Part shown: positions 50,658 to 61,208 of the stretch, in pieces
Layout: the number at the start of each line of letters is the position of its first letter
How positions within the stretch are numbered: the stretch's first letter is position 1
DNA from: Streptomyces mirabilis
GTDB taxonomy: Bacteria > Actinomycetota > Actinomycetes > Streptomycetales > Streptomycetaceae
Assembly (NCBI RefSeq): GCF_039503195.1
Contig: NZ_JBCJKP010000001.1
Location: 7,192,001-7,256,000, forward strand
Direction of reading: 5' to 3'
DNA: 64,000 nt
Notes under the pieces: model-generated
Told to the model about the DNA's origin: nothing
Database searches by the model: none
What the model saw: only the letters and a program-made list of their open reading frames with translations
Translations under genes and position numbers: made by a program

Positions 50658-53600
50658 GTGCACCTCAAGGCCCTGACCCTGCGCGGGTTCAAGTCGTTCG
50701 CCTCGGCGACCACGCTGCGGTTCGAGCCGGGCATCACCTGTGTCGTGGGCCCCAATGGTTCGGGCAAGTCCAATGTCGTGGACGCCCTGAGCTGGGTCAT
50801 GGGTGAGCAGGGGGCCAAGTCGCTGCGCGGCGGCAAGATGGAGGACGTCATCTTCGCCGGCACCACCGGGCGGCCGCCGCTCGGCCGGGCCGAGGTGTCC
50901 CTGACCATCGACAACTCCGACGGGGCGCTGCCCATCGAGTACGCCGAGGTCACCATCACGCGGATCATGTTCCGCAACGGCGGCAGCGAGTACCAGATCA
51001 ACGGTGACACCTGCCGTCTCCTCGACATCCAGGAACTGCTGTCCGACTCCGGCATCGGCCGCGAGATGCACGTCATCGTCGGGCAGGGCCAGCTCGACTC
51101 CGTCCTGCACGCCGACCCGATGGGCCGCCGCGCGTTCATCGAGGAGGCGGCGGGCGTCCTCAAGCACCGCAAGCGCAAGGAGAAGGCGCTGCGGAAACTG
51201 GACGCGATGCAGGCGAACCTGGCCCGCGTCCAGGATCTCACCGACGAACTGCGCCGCCAGCTCAAGCCACTGGGCCGCCAGGCCGCCGTCGCCCGTCGCG
51301 CCGCCGTCATCCAGGCCGACCTGCGCGACGCCCGCCTGCGCCTCCTCGCCGACGATCTCGTACGACTGCGGCAGGCGCTCCAGTCCGAGATCGCCGACGA
51401 GGCCGCGCTCAAGGAACGCAAGGAAAGCGCCGAGGCCGAACTGAAGAAGGCGCTCCAGCGGGAGGCGCTCCTGGAGGACGAGGTCCGGCAGCTCACGCCC
51501 CGGCTCCAGCGCGCCCAGCAGACCTGGTACGAGCTCTCGCAGCTCGCCGAGCGGGTGCGCGGCACGATCTCGCTGGCCGACGCGCGGGTGAAAAGCGCCA
51601 CTTCGGCGCCCGCCGAGGAGCGGCGCGGGCGCGACCCCGAGGACATGGAGCGCGAGGCGGCGCGGATCCGTGAACAGGAGGCCGAGCTCGAAGCGGCCCT
51701 GGAGGCGGCGGAGCACGCCTTGGAGGACACGGTCGCGCACCGGGCCGAACTGGAGCGCGAGCTCGCGGTCGAGGAGCGCCGCCTCAAGGACGTGGCCCGC
51801 GCCATCGCCGACCGCCGTGAGGGCCTGGCCCGCCTCAACGGCCAGGTCAACGCCGCCCGTTCGCGGGCCGCCTCCGCCCAGGCCGAGATCGACCGGCTCG
51901 CCGTCGCCCGGGACGAGGCCCAGGAGCGGGCGTTCGCCGCGCAGGAGGAGTACGAGCAGCTGAAGGCCGAGGTCGACGGCCTGGACGCGGGCGACGCGGA
52001 ACTGACGGAGCGCCACGAGGCGGCCAAGCGGGCGCTGTCCGAGGCGGAGGCCGCGCTGAGCGCCGCCCGTGAGGCGGCCACGGCGGCGGAACGCAGGCGC
52101 GCCGCCACCCAGGCCCGCCACGAGGCCCTCGCCCTCGGTCTGCGCCGCAAGGACGGCACGGGGGCGCTCCTGGGGTCCAGGGACCGCCTCACGGGGCTCC
52201 TCGGTCCCGCGGCCGAGCTGCTGTCCGTCACCCCCGGTCACGAGGTCGCGCTCGCCGCCGCCTTCGGCGCCGCGGCGGACGCCATCGCGGTCACCACTCC
52301 CGCCTCGGCCGCCGAAGCCATCCGCCTGCTGCGCAAGCAGGACGCCGGCCGCGCGGCCCTGCTGCTGGCCGGGGCTCCGGAGGACGCGGGGGCACGCGAG
52401 GCCAAGGGCAACGACGGCACCGGCCAGCACCGGGCGGCGGGTGACAGCGCTTCCGGTGCGGTGCCCATCGGCGGTCACCCCGACGGGCGTGACGCATCCG
52501 GCGGCGCGGGCGTGGCCTCTCTGGACGACGTGACCCCAAGGGCAGCCTCCGGGGCTCTGCCTCCGAACGCCGCCTCCGGTGACGTAGCGCCGCGGACGGC
52601 CCCCACCGGGCCGCCGTACGCCGCCGACCTCGTCCGTGGTCCCGCCGAGCTCATGCCCGCCGTCCGGCGGCTGCTGCGCGGGATCGTCGTGGTGGGCACT
52701 CTCGAGGACGCCGAGGACCTGGTCTACGCGCGGCCGGAGGTGACCGCGGTCACCGCGGAGGGGGACCTGCTCGGAGCGCACTTCGCGCACGGGGGGTCCG
52801 CCGGGGCGCCCAGCCTCCTCGAGGTGCAGGCGTCCGTCGACGAGGCGGCTGCCGAGCTCGAGGAGCTCGCCGTGCGGTGCGAGGAACTCGGCGCGGCGCA
52901 GCACCGGGCCGCCGAGGAGCGGGGGAGCGGGCCGCGCTCGTCGAGGAGCTGGGGGAGCGGCGGCGGGCCGCCGAGCGTGAGAAGTCGTCCGTGGCACAGC
53001 AGTTGGGGCGGCTGGCCGGGCAGGCGCGCGGCGCTGCCGGGGAGGCCGAGCGGAGCACCGCCGCCGCGGCGCGGGCGCAGGAGGCGCTCGACCGGGCCGT
53101 GGAGGAGGCCGAGGAGCTGGCGGAGCGGCTCGCCGTGGCCGAGGAGATGCCCGTCGAGGAGGAGCCCGACACGGCCGTACGGGATCGGCTCGCCGCGGAC
53201 GGCGCCAACGCGCGGCAGACCGAGATGGAGGCCCGGCTCCAGGTGCGTACGCACGAGGAGCGGGTGAAGGGACTCGCGGGACGGGCCGACGGGCTCGACC
53301 GGGCCGCGCGGGCGGAGCGTGAGGCACGCGCGCGTGCGGAGCAGCGCCGGGCCCGGCTGCGGCACGAGGCGGCGGTCGCCGAGGCCGTCGCCTCCGGAGC
53401 GCGGCAACTCCTGGCGCACGTCGAGGTGTCGCTGCGCCGGGCCGAGGAGGAGCGCACCGCCGCCGACGCGGCCAAGGCCCGCCGTGAGCGGGATCTTGTC
53501 ACCGCGCGCAACGAAGGCCGCGATCTCAAGGCGGAGCTCGACAAACTCACGGATTCGGTTCACCGCGGCGAGGTACTCGGCGCCGAGAAGCGGCTGCGGA

Positions 53601-54409
53601 TAGAGCAGCTGGAGACGAAGGCGCTGGAGGAGCTCGGTGTCGAACCGGCGGGGCTTGTCGCGGACTACGGTCCCGGCCAGCTCGTGCCGCCCTCGCTCCC
53701 CGCCGAGGGCGAGGAACTGCCCGAGGACCCGGAGCACCCGCGCAACCAGCCCCGGCCCTTCCACCGTGCCGAGCAGGAGCGACGTCTCAAGTCGGCCGAG
53801 CGGGCCTACGCGCAGCTGGGGAAGGTCAATCCGCTGGCGTTGGAGGAGTTCGCCGCGTTGGAGGAGCGTCACAAGTTCCTCAGCGAGCAGCTGGAGGACC
53901 TCAAGAAGACGCGGGCCGATCTGCTGCAGGTGGTGAAGGAGGTCGACGAACGCGTCGAACAGGTCTTCACCGAGGCGTACCGGGACACCGCGCGCGAGTT
54001 CGAGGGTGTCTTCAGCAGGCTGTTCCCGGGAGGGGACGGGCGACTGATCCTGACCGACCCCGACAACATGCTCACCACGGGCGTGGACGTCGAGGCACGG
54101 CCCCCCGGCAAGAAGGTGAAGCGGCTGTCCCTGCTGTCCGGTGGGGAGAGGTCTCTGACCGCCGTCGCGCTCCTTGTGTCGATCTTCAAGGCGCGGCCCA
54201 GTCCGTTCTATGTCATGGACGAGGTGGAGGCGGCGCTCGACGACACCAACCTGCAGCGGCTGATCCGGATCATGCAGGAGCTGCAGGAGGCCTCGCAGCT
54301 GATCGTGATCACGCACCAGAAGCGGACGATGGAGGTCGCCGACGCGCTGTACGGCGTCTCCATGCAGGGCGACGGTGTGTCGAAGGTCATCAGCCAGCGG
54401 CTCCGCTAG
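50658..54409 (+). CDS. smc: Chromosome segregation ATPase SMC, broken by one frameshift
   Basis: The condensin subunit should be about 1250 residues here. It starts at GTG 50658 (MHLKALTLRGFKSF) with Walker A GPNGSGKS near 30, a first coiled coil, a hinge near 510-690 and a second coiled coil. It ends with the C-terminal signature LSGGERSLTA and Walker B FYVMDEVEAALDD. The frame is lost in a G-run at 52921-52925 (five G). One extra G would join AAEERG to ERAALVEELGERR and restore the protein. As written, the first part runs out at 53267 and the rest is open from 52877. Either a sequencing error or a real mutation; the hinge also carries a long low-complexity insert. Confidence 0.9.
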
Positions 54410-54512
54410 ATGCGTGTAGTGCACACCGGTCGTGACCTGGGCTTCTAGTTGAGTTCAAGTAGTGAACACGCGATGACCGCTTGGGTGCGGAAAATTCACA
54501 GCTGCTGAACTG

Positions 54513-54540
54513 TTGACTTCGAAACTTGAAGGCATAGTCT
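54513..54540 (+). promoter_or_regulatory. glcP promoter candidate
   Basis: TTGACT (54513-54518) and TAGTCT (54535-54540) are 16 bases apart, about 120 bases upstream of the glcP start, in the AT-rich part of the smc-glcP gap. Confidence 0.45.
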
Positions 54541-54662
54541 CTGCAACGTTGCTTTTACCTTCAGGTGGTGGGGGCTGCGAAGTTGTGCGCCACTGGTACC
54601 ACCACCGAAGGGCTTGCCCCCACACCCCCGGCAGCGAGGCCGGGTGGCCCGAGGAGTTACAC

Positions 54663-56081
54663 GTGACCAGCACCGCGCAGGCGCCCCAACCAGGAGCCAG
54701 GACGGCTCACCCCGAACATCTCGGGCATGTCATCTTCATCGCGGCGGCGGCCGCAATGGGCGGCTTCCTGTTCGGTTACGACAGCGCCGTGATCAACGGC
54801 GCCGTCGAGGCGATCCGAAGCCGCTACGACATCGGCTCGGCGACCCTGGCCCAGGTCATCGCCATCGCGCTGATCGGCTGCGCCATCGGCGCCGCGACCG
54901 CGGGCCGCATAGCCGACCGCATCGGCCGCATCCGATGCATGCAGATCTCCGCCGTCCTCTTCACGGTCAGCGCCGTCGGTTCCGCGCTGCCGTTCGCGCT
55001 GTGGGACCTCGCCTTCTGGCGCATCATCGGCGGATTCGCCATCGGTATGGCCTCCGTCATCGGCCCCGCCTACATCGCCGAGGTCTCCCCGGCCGCGTAC
55101 CGCGGACGCCTGGGCTCCTTCCAGCAGGCCGCGATCGTCGTCGGCATCGCCATCTCGCAGCTGGTCAACTGGGGCATCCTGAACGCCGCCGGCGGCGACC
55201 AGCGCGGCAAGCTGATGGGCGTCGAGGCCTGGCAGGTCATGCTCGGTGTCATGGTCGTCCCGGCCGTCCTCTACGGTCTGCTCTCCTTCGCGATCCCCGA
55301 GTCGCCGCGCTTCCTGATCTCCGTGGGCAAGGAAGACCGCGCCCGTGAGGTGCTCAAGGAGGTCGAGGGCGACAAGATCGATCTGACGGCCCGCGTCGCC
55401 GAGATCGAGCACGCCATGAAGAGCGAGCACAAGTCGACCTTCAAGGACCTGCTCGGCGGCAGCTTCTTCTTCAAGCCGATCGTCTGGGTCGGCATCGGCC
55501 TCTCGGTCTTCCAGCAGTTCGTCGGCATCAACGTCGCGTTCTACTACTCCTCGACGCTGTGGCAGTCGGTCGGCGTCGACCCCTCGCAGTCGTTCTTCTA
55601 CTCGTTCACGACGTCGATCATCAACATCATCGGCACCGTGATCGCCATGATCTTCGTCGACCGGATCGGCCGTCGGCCGCTCGCGCTCATCGGCTCCGTG
55701 GGCATGGCCATCGGTCTCGCGCTGGAGGCCTGGGCCTTCTCGTACGACCTCGTGGACGGCAAGCTGCCGGCGACGCAGGGCTGGGTCGCCCTCATCGCCG
55801 CGCATGTCTTCGTCCTCTTCTTCGCCCTGTCCTGGGGTGTCGTGGTCTGGGTCTTCCTCGGCGAGATGTTCCCGAACCGGATCCGCGCCGCCGCCCTCGG
55901 CGTCGCCGCCTCCGCGCAGTGGATCGCCAACTGGGCCATCACCGCGAGCTTCCCGTCGCTGGCCGACTGGAACCTCTCCGCGACCTACGTGATCTACACG
56001 ATCTTCGCCGCGCTCTCCATCCCCTTCGTGCTCAAGTACGTCAAGGAGACCAAGGGCAAGACGCTGGAGGAAATGGGCTGA
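54663..56081 (+). CDS. glcP: Glucose permease GlcP (MFS sugar porter)
   Basis: This 472-residue, 12-helix sugar porter has GGFLFGYDSAVINGAVEAI in TM1, AGRIADRIGRIRCM after TM2, PESPRFLISVGKEDRA before the central loop, QQFVGINVAFYYSSTLWQSV in TM7 and DRIGRRPLALIGSVGMAIG. The length equals my recollection of S. coelicolor GlcP, the main glucose importer and part of glucose kinase-dependent catabolite control. GTG 54663 (MTSTAQAPQ) follows GAGGAGTTACAC; the 50-codon open extension upstream overlaps the promoter. The strong hairpin at 56151-56197 ends it. Confidence 0.94.
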   Translation: MTSTAQAPQPGARTAHPEHLGHVIFIAAAAAMGGFLFGYDSAVINGAVEAIRSRYDIGSATLAQVIAIALIGCAIGAATAGRIADRIGRIRCMQISAVLFTVSAVGSALPFALWDLAFWRIIGGFAIGMASVIGPAYIAEVSPAAYRGRLGSFQQAAIVVGIAISQLVNWGILNAAGGDQRGKLMGVEAWQVMLGVMVVPAVLYGLLSFAIPESPRFLISVGKEDRAREVLKEVEGDKIDLTARVAEIEHAMKSEHKSTFKDLLGGSFFFKPIVWVGIGLSVFQQFVGINVAFYYSSTLWQSVGVDPSQSFFYSFTTSIINIIGTVIAMIFVDRIGRRPLALIGSVGMAIGLALEAWAFSYDLVDGKLPATQGWVALIAAHVFVLFFALSWGVVVWVFLGEMFPNRIRAAALGVAASAQWIANWAITASFPSLADWNLSATYVIYTIFAALSIPFVLKYVKETKGKTLEEMG

Positions 56082-56150
56082 GCCTCCTGAAGAGGCCCCG
56101 AGACTCGAGGAGAAGGGCCAAGTCCCCGCTGCCCCTCTCCTCGTACCCGT

Positions 56151-56197
56151 AAGACGTACTGCCCCGGCTCAATCCCCGAGCCGGGGCAGTACGTCTT
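56151..56197. terminator. Bidirectional terminator of glcP and the LLM oxidoreductase
   Basis: AAGACGTACTGCCCCGGCTC (56151-56170) pairs perfectly over 20 bases with its complement at 56178-56197 around AATCCCC. The right arm codes for the end of the minus-strand oxidoreductase gene, whose stop (56169-56171) lies at the loop, so the hairpin serves both convergent genes. Confidence 0.92.
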
Positions 56198-57140
56198 CGC
56201 AGAACAGGTGCAGGCTGCGCCAGCCCTCGTCGATCGGCATCCCCCCGGACAGCGGGTGCAGCACGTGGTTGTCGAGACCCTGCGCCACGCACTGGTCGGG
56301 GGTCAGGATCCGGTACACGCCCTCCGCGCGCAGTTCCTCGACCGTCGTGGCAGCCGACTTCACCGCCGAGCGGATGTCACCGGACTGCCAGGAGGCGTAC
56401 GTCCGTGCCTCGTGCAGGAAGTGCCCGCCGTACTCGGCCCACGCCCGGTCCGGGTCCTCGGCGATGTGCAGCAGCGGGGTCTCGGCGGCGGGCATCATGG
56501 TCCAGCCCTCGGTGCCGTACTCGACGAGCCGCTCCTTGTAGTACGCCTCCAGCTCGGGGAGGTGCGCGCTGGGGAAGAAGGGGAGCCCGAGCCGGGCGGC
56601 GCGCCGGGCCGCGGCCCTGGACGAGCCGCCGACCAGCAGCAGCGGGTGCGGCTCGGAGAACGGGCGCGGTGTGACCCGTACCGTACGGTCCCGGTAGGTG
56701 AACGCCTCGCCGGTCCACGCCTTCAGCACCGTCTCCAGGAGCTCGTCCTGGAGTGCCCCGCGCCGCTTCCAGTCGACGTCGAAGAGGGCGTACTCCTCGG
56801 GCCGGTAGCCGATGCCCGCGACGGTGACCAGGCGGCCGCCGCTGAGCAGGTCGAGCACGGCGATGTCCTCGGCGAGGCGCAGTGGATCGTGCAGCGGGCC
56901 GATGACCGCGGAGACGGTGACCGCGAGGTGCCGGGTCGCTCCGAAGACCGCGCCCGCGAAGGCGAACGGCGAGGGCAGCCAGTTGTTGGCGACTCCGTGG
57001 TGTTCCTCGGTCTGCACGGTGGTGATGCCGCGGTCGTCGGCGTAGGCGGCCATCTCGATGGCCGCCTTGTAGCGGGCGCTCAGCGACGCGGGGGTGGCGG
57101 CGGGGTCGACGAGGTTGAAGCGCACGACGGTTACGGGCAT
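56169..57140 (-). CDS. LLM-class flavin-dependent oxidoreductase
   Basis: This 323-residue bacterial-luciferase-like TIM-barrel protein has MPVTVVRFNLVDP, VQTEEHHGVANNWLPSPFAF near 43-62, AEDIAVLDLLSGGRLVTVAG near 90-109 and GYRPEEYALFDVDW. It probably uses FMN or F420; substrate unknown. The upstream AGGGGGGC is a usable ribosome site. It is on the same strand as the NCS1 permease with a 45-base gap, so they may share a transcript. The last codons form part of the shared terminator. Confidence 0.9.
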   Translation of the reverse strand: MPVTVVRFNLVDPAATPASLSARYKAAIEMAAYADDRGITTVQTEEHHGVANNWLPSPFAFAGAVFGATRHLAVTVSAVIGPLHDPLRLAEDIAVLDLLSGGRLVTVAGIGYRPEEYALFDVDWKRRGALQDELLETVLKAWTGEAFTYRDRTVRVTPRPFSEPHPLLLVGGSSRAAARRAARLGLPFFPSAHLPELEAYYKERLVEYGTEGWTMMPAAETPLLHIAEDPDRAWAEYGGHFLHEARTYASWQSGDIRSAVKSAATTVEELRAEGVYRILTPDQCVAQGLDNHVLHPLSGGMPIDEGWRSLHLFCEDVLPRLGD

Positions 57141-57185
57141 GGAAGCCCCCCTTCGGTGTGGAGGGGGACGGTAGCTGACGATACG

Positions 57186-58655
57186 TCAGACAGCCATAGT
57201 CGCGGGCCCTTTCGCGGGTTGCGTCACAGGCGCCACCGCGGGCTTCGGCAGCACCGCGTACAGCAGGAAGGAGACCGCGACGGTCGCCACCCAGCCGAGG
57301 CCGTACTCGCCGACGGGGTTGTTCGACGCCAGCGGACCGGTGAACCAGTCGGACGTGCTGAACAGCAGGCCCGAGCCGAGCCCGAGCGCCCACGCGGCGA
57401 CCGCGGCCGGGCTGAAGCCGCCCCGGTACCAGTAGGCGCTGGTGCGCGTGGTGTCGAGCAGGGCCCCGGCGTCGTACGCCTCGCGGCGCAGCATGTCCGC
57501 GCCGAAGACGCCGACCCAGGCCGAGAACGCGACCGCGAGCAGCGACAGGAACGCGATGAACGAGCCCATGAAGGAGGTCGCCACCAGCATCAGGACGCCG
57601 CCGAGGACCAGTGAGATCACGGCGTTGACCGCGACCGCCCGGTGCCGCGACACCTTGATGCCGAGGGTCTGCGCGGTGAAGCCCGCCGAGTACATCGACA
57701 TCGCGTTGATCAGCAGCATGCCGACCAGAGCGATGAGCAGGTAGGGCACCGCGATCCACAGCGGCAGGATCGTGCCGAGGAAGGAGACCGGGTCGGCGGC
57801 CGTGGCCAGGTCCGGCGTCGAGACCGCCATCACCGCTCCCATCAGGATCAGGGGGAGTACGACGACGCAGGCGCCGGCCACCGAATTGCGCACGATCGCC
57901 GCCGACGAGGCCGTACGCGGCAGATAACGCGTGAAGTCCGGCGCCGACGGCGCCCAGCTGATGCCGCCCGCCGCGATCAGTCCGACCCCTGTGATCATCA
58001 GGGCTGTCGGGCCGGCGGGCTGTCCGAAGACCCTGCCCCAGTCCGTGTCCGCGACCAGGTGCCCGAGGACGAGCACGGAGAAGCCGCCGAAGAGCCACGT
58101 CGCCCATGTGCTGCACGTCCGGACGGCACTGATGCCGAGGCCCGAGATCGCGAACGTCGCGACCACGAAGGCCAGCAGCGTCGCGACGATCAGGAACGTA
58201 TTGCTCCTGATGCCGAAGAGCACGTTCAGGACGGTGAGCAGGGCGTAGGAGCCCGTCACCGCGTTGATCGTCTCCCAGCCCCAGCGGGCGATCCAGATCA
58301 GTGAACCCGGCAGGAGGTTTCCGCGCTGGCCGAAGACCGCGCGGGACAGCGTCAGGCCGGGAGCCCCGCCCCGCTTGCCCGCGATGCCGACCAGACCCAC
58401 CAGGCCGTACGAGACGACCGGCGCCGCGAGGCCGACGGCCAGCGCCTGCCAGACATTGAGTCCGTAGGAGACGGCCAGGGCCGCGCCCATGGTCAGCAGC
58501 AGGACGGTGATGTTGGCGGCGATCCAGGTGGGAAGCAGTGCGCGGGTCTTCGCGTGTCGCTCGGCGTCGGGGACGGGCTCGATGCCCCGGGTTTCCAGAA
58601 CATGGTGCGTGGATGTGCCGAGGGCGCCATCGGAGCGGTCGGCGGTGGTCCTCAT
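57186..58655 (-). CDS. NCS1-family purine/cytosine permease
   Basis: This 489-residue integral membrane transporter has about 12 helices. Landmarks are LLPTWIAANITVLLLTMGAA (TM1), VVSYGLVGLVGIAGKRGGAP, LTLSRAVFGQRGNLLPGSL near 96-114 and WAPSAPDFTRYLP near 215. The NCS1 family imports nucleobases, hydantoins or related compounds by cation symport; specificity cannot be read. I start at ATG 58655 (MRTTADRSDG). No ribosome site is seen, and a TATGCT box (58664-58669, minus strand) ends nine bases upstream, so a leaderless message is possible. The much longer open frame to 59732 is antisense to ftsY. Confidence 0.9.
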   Translation of the reverse strand: MRTTADRSDGALGTSTHHVLETRGIEPVPDAERHAKTRALLPTWIAANITVLLLTMGAALAVSYGLNVWQALAVGLAAPVVSYGLVGLVGIAGKRGGAPGLTLSRAVFGQRGNLLPGSLIWIARWGWETINAVTGSYALLTVLNVLFGIRSNTFLIVATLLAFVVATFAISGLGISAVRTCSTWATWLFGGFSVLVLGHLVADTDWGRVFGQPAGPTALMITGVGLIAAGGISWAPSAPDFTRYLPRTASSAAIVRNSVAGACVVVLPLILMGAVMAVSTPDLATAADPVSFLGTILPLWIAVPYLLIALVGMLLINAMSMYSAGFTAQTLGIKVSRHRAVAVNAVISLVLGGVLMLVATSFMGSFIAFLSLLAVAFSAWVGVFGADMLRREAYDAGALLDTTRTSAYWYRGGFSPAAVAAWALGLGSGLLFSTSDWFTGPLASNNPVGEYGLGWVATVAVSFLLYAVLPKPAVAPVTQPAKGPATMAV

Positions 58656-58784
58656 GACAATTAAGCATACTTTGTGTGGTTTTTTACGCTTTCGCCAGGC
58701 GTGTTCTCGGAGGAAGCCACGGAATCCCTCCGATGACACGGAGAACCCCTCCCGGGAGGGGGATGACTGATACTGGGGAGCGTT

Positions 58785-59993
58785 ATGGAAACCGTCATCC
58801 TTGCTGTAGTCATCGCCGTGGTCGTGATCGGCGCACTCGGCGGGCTCGTCATCGGCAGTCGCCGCAAGAAGCCGCTGCCCCCGGCGCCCCCCACCACGCC
58901 CGACATCACCGCCCCTCCCGCCGAGCCGCACATCGGCGACGAGGCCGAGATCCCGCACGACGAAGAGCGCCGGACGATAGAGGAGGTGGATCTCCCGGGC
59001 GGCTCGGCCGCGCCGGTCGTCGTCGAGGAACCCGAACCCGTTTTCGAAGCTCCCGCGATCGAGATCCCGGAGCCGACCGCGGGGCGCCTGGTGCGGCTGC
59101 GCGCCCGCCTCTCGCGCTCGCAGAACGCGCTCGGCAAGGGGCTGCTCACGCTCCTCTCGCGCGAGCACCTCGACGAGGACACCTGGGAGGAGATCGAGGA
59201 CACGCTGCTGACCGCCGACGTCGGCGTGCAGCCCACCCAGGAGCTGGTCGAGCGGCTGCGCGAGCGCGTGAAGGTGCTCGGTACGCGGACGCCCGACGAG
59301 CTGCGCACCCTGCTGCGCGAGGAGCTGCTGCAGCTTCTCGTCCCCGAGTTCGACCGTACGGTCAAGACCGACTCGAACCTGGACACCCCGGGCATCGTGA
59401 TGGTCGTCGGTGTCAACGGCACCGGCAAGACCACCACCACCGGCAAGCTCGCCCGCGTCCTCGTCGCCGACGGCAAGAACGTGGTGCTCGGCGCCGCCGA
59501 CACCTTCCGTGCCGCCGCCGCCGACCAGCTGCAGACCTGGGGCGAGCGCGTAGGTGCCCGTACCGTGCGGGGCCCCGAGGGCGGCGACCCCGCCTCGATC
59601 GCCTTCGACGCGGTCAAGGAGGGCATCGAGGAGGGTGCCGACGTCGTCCTCATCGACACGGCCGGACGACTTCACACCAAGACCGGGCTCATGGACGAGC
59701 TCGGCAAGGTCAAGCGTGTCGTCGAGAAGCACGCCCCGCTCGACGAGGTGCTGCTGGTCCTCGACGCCACGACCGGCCAGAACGGTCTGGTGCAGGCCCG
59801 CGTCTTCGCCGAGGTCGTCGACATCACCGGCATCGTGCTGACCAAGCTCGACGGCACCGCGAAGGGCGGCATCGTGATCGCGGTCCAGCGGGAGCTGGGG
59901 GTGCCGGTCAAGCTGGTGGGTCTGGGCGAGGGCGCGGACGATCTGGCGCCGTTCGAGCCGGAGGCGTTCGTTGACGCCCTTATCGGAGAGTGA
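58785..59993 (+). CDS. ftsY: Signal recognition particle receptor FtsY
   Basis: This 402-residue SRP receptor GTPase has an N-terminal membrane helix (TVILAVVIAVVVIGALGGLV, 3-22), an acidic linker to about 100, the NG domain with G1 GVNGTGKTTTTGKLA near 208-222, AADTFRAAAADQL, G3 DTAGR near 291 and G4 TKLDG near 351. It docks SRP-ribosome complexes at the membrane. The N-terminal anchor is typical of actinobacterial FtsY. ATG 58785 follows GGGGAGCGTT. Confidence 0.97.
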   Translation: METVILAVVIAVVVIGALGGLVIGSRRKKPLPPAPPTTPDITAPPAEPHIGDEAEIPHDEERRTIEEVDLPGGSAAPVVVEEPEPVFEAPAIEIPEPTAGRLVRLRARLSRSQNALGKGLLTLLSREHLDEDTWEEIEDTLLTADVGVQPTQELVERLRERVKVLGTRTPDELRTLLREELLQLLVPEFDRTVKTDSNLDTPGIVMVVGVNGTGKTTTTGKLARVLVADGKNVVLGAADTFRAAAADQLQTWGERVGARTVRGPEGGDPASIAFDAVKEGIEEGADVVLIDTAGRLHTKTGLMDELGKVKRVVEKHAPLDEVLLVLDATTGQNGLVQARVFAEVVDITGIVLTKLDGTAKGGIVIAVQRELGVPVKLVGLGEGADDLAPFEPEAFVDALIGE

Positions 59994-60028
59994 CCCCCAC
60001 CTCCCGAAGTTGGTAGGTGGTTCAGGAA

Positions 60029-60065
60029 GCGTCCGCCCCCGAGGTGCAGTTCGGGGGGCGGGCGC
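60029..60065. terminator. ftsY terminator
   Basis: GCGTCCGCCCCCGA (60029-60042) pairs with TCGGGGGGCGGGCGC (60051-60065) with one bulge and one wobble pair. A smaller hairpin, CCACCT/AGGTGG, precedes it. It lies between convergent ftsY and the Prim-Pol-like gene. Confidence 0.75.
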
Positions 60066-60087
60066 TTTGCTGTGTACGTCGGTGTCG

Positions 60088-60750
60088 TTACGCGCGCGAC
60101 CGGTGCGCCACGTATGCCAGCGTCCCCAGCAGCAACCGTGCCTGCGGCGGCTTCGTCGCCGAGTCCAGGGCGGGGGAGCGCAGCCAGCGGACCGGACCGA
60201 GGCCGGCGCGGTCGGAGGGCGGGGCGGTGACGTACGTACCGGGGCCGAGGCCGTGCAGGTCGAGGGAGGCGTCGTCCCAGCCCATCCGGTAGAGCAGCTC
60301 GGGGAGCTCGGCCGCGGCGCCGGGGGCGACGAGGAAGTGGGCGCGGCCGTCCGGGGTCGCGGTGACCGGCCCGGTGGGCAGCCCCATCCGCTCGAGGCGG
60401 ACGAGCGCGCGGCGCCCGGCGGCCTCGGCGACCTCGATGACGTCGAACGCGCGGCCGACCGGCAGCATCACCGCGGCCCCCGGGAACTCGCCCCAGGTCT
60501 CGGAGACCTCGTCGAGCGTGGCGCCCGCTTCGAGCACGGGCGCAAAGTCCAGCGGATGCGCCCCCGGCGTGGGGCAGCCGGCCTTGCCGCAGGAGCACGC
60601 GCCCGCGGCGGCCCGGGCGCCGGGGACCACGTCCCAGCCCCACAGCCCGGTGAACTCGGCCACCGCGGTGCACTCCGACGAGCGGCCGCGGCGGCGGGTG
60701 CCGGGCCGGCTTTCGCGCATTCCCCGACTGCTGCCGATCGTGAAGCCCAT
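60088..60750 (-). CDS. Bifunctional primase/polymerase N-terminal domain protein
   Basis: This 220-residue protein reads MGFTIGSSRGMRESRPGTRR. It has a Prim-Pol-type core: GLWGWDVVPGARAAA, CSCGKAGCPTPGAHPLDF near 65-82 (Cys-rich loop) and RAHFLVAPGAAAELPELL. It lacks any helicase part and looks like the small actinobacterial type found beside nsdA, which I recall from S. coelicolor. Whether it primes DNA is unknown. ATG 60750 follows GGAGGGGGC. Confidence 0.82.
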   Translation of the reverse strand: MGFTIGSSRGMRESRPGTRRRGRSSECTAVAEFTGLWGWDVVPGARAAAGACSCGKAGCPTPGAHPLDFAPVLEAGATLDEVSETWGEFPGAAVMLPVGRAFDVIEVAEAAGRRALVRLERMGLPTGPVTATPDGRAHFLVAPGAAAELPELLYRMGWDDASLDLHGLGPGTYVTAPPSDRAGLGPVRWLRSPALDSATKPPQARLLLGTLAYVAHRSRA

Positions 60751-61208
60751 GCCCCCTCCAACGGGTCCAACGCGTCGACGGTTACGCCATGAACGCGGAA
60801 CATCACTCAGTGTGTTCCCGTCCCCGGATGTCACGTGGTTGGCGACGTGGTCCCGGCGGCGCCCGGAAGCGTTTCGGGTGGTGTACCCGGCGGCGCGCGC
60901 CCCCGAATGCACCGTTCCGCCACTTCTGGCTGTCCTATGTCAAGTGAATCGCGTACAGGCGATCAGGAGTTCATTCGAAGGGGTGGCGAATGGTGGCGTT
61001 TCCGGGATCGCCATGGCTGGACGCGTGATCGTAGGATTACTTTGAGTGCACGAGTCCTGGGGACGTATGCAGTCGTGGGTATGCCGGAGGCAAGTCGGCT
61101 TCCCGTTCGAAGGGTGAGAACTGCCGGACGCGCGGCCGTATTTACCGGCATTCTGATAGGGCTTGGCGCACGCAGCGTACAAGTGGTCTCAGGGATGGGG
61201 GCGTTCCA
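60751..61208 (+). other. Intergenic region upstream of nsdA
   Basis: This 458-base gap holds the divergent promoters of the Prim-Pol-like gene and nsdA. It is less GC-rich between 60950 and 61180. TTTACC and TGATAG near 61140-61160 could form an nsdA promoter, but spacing is poor. No gene is supported here. Confidence 0.45.
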
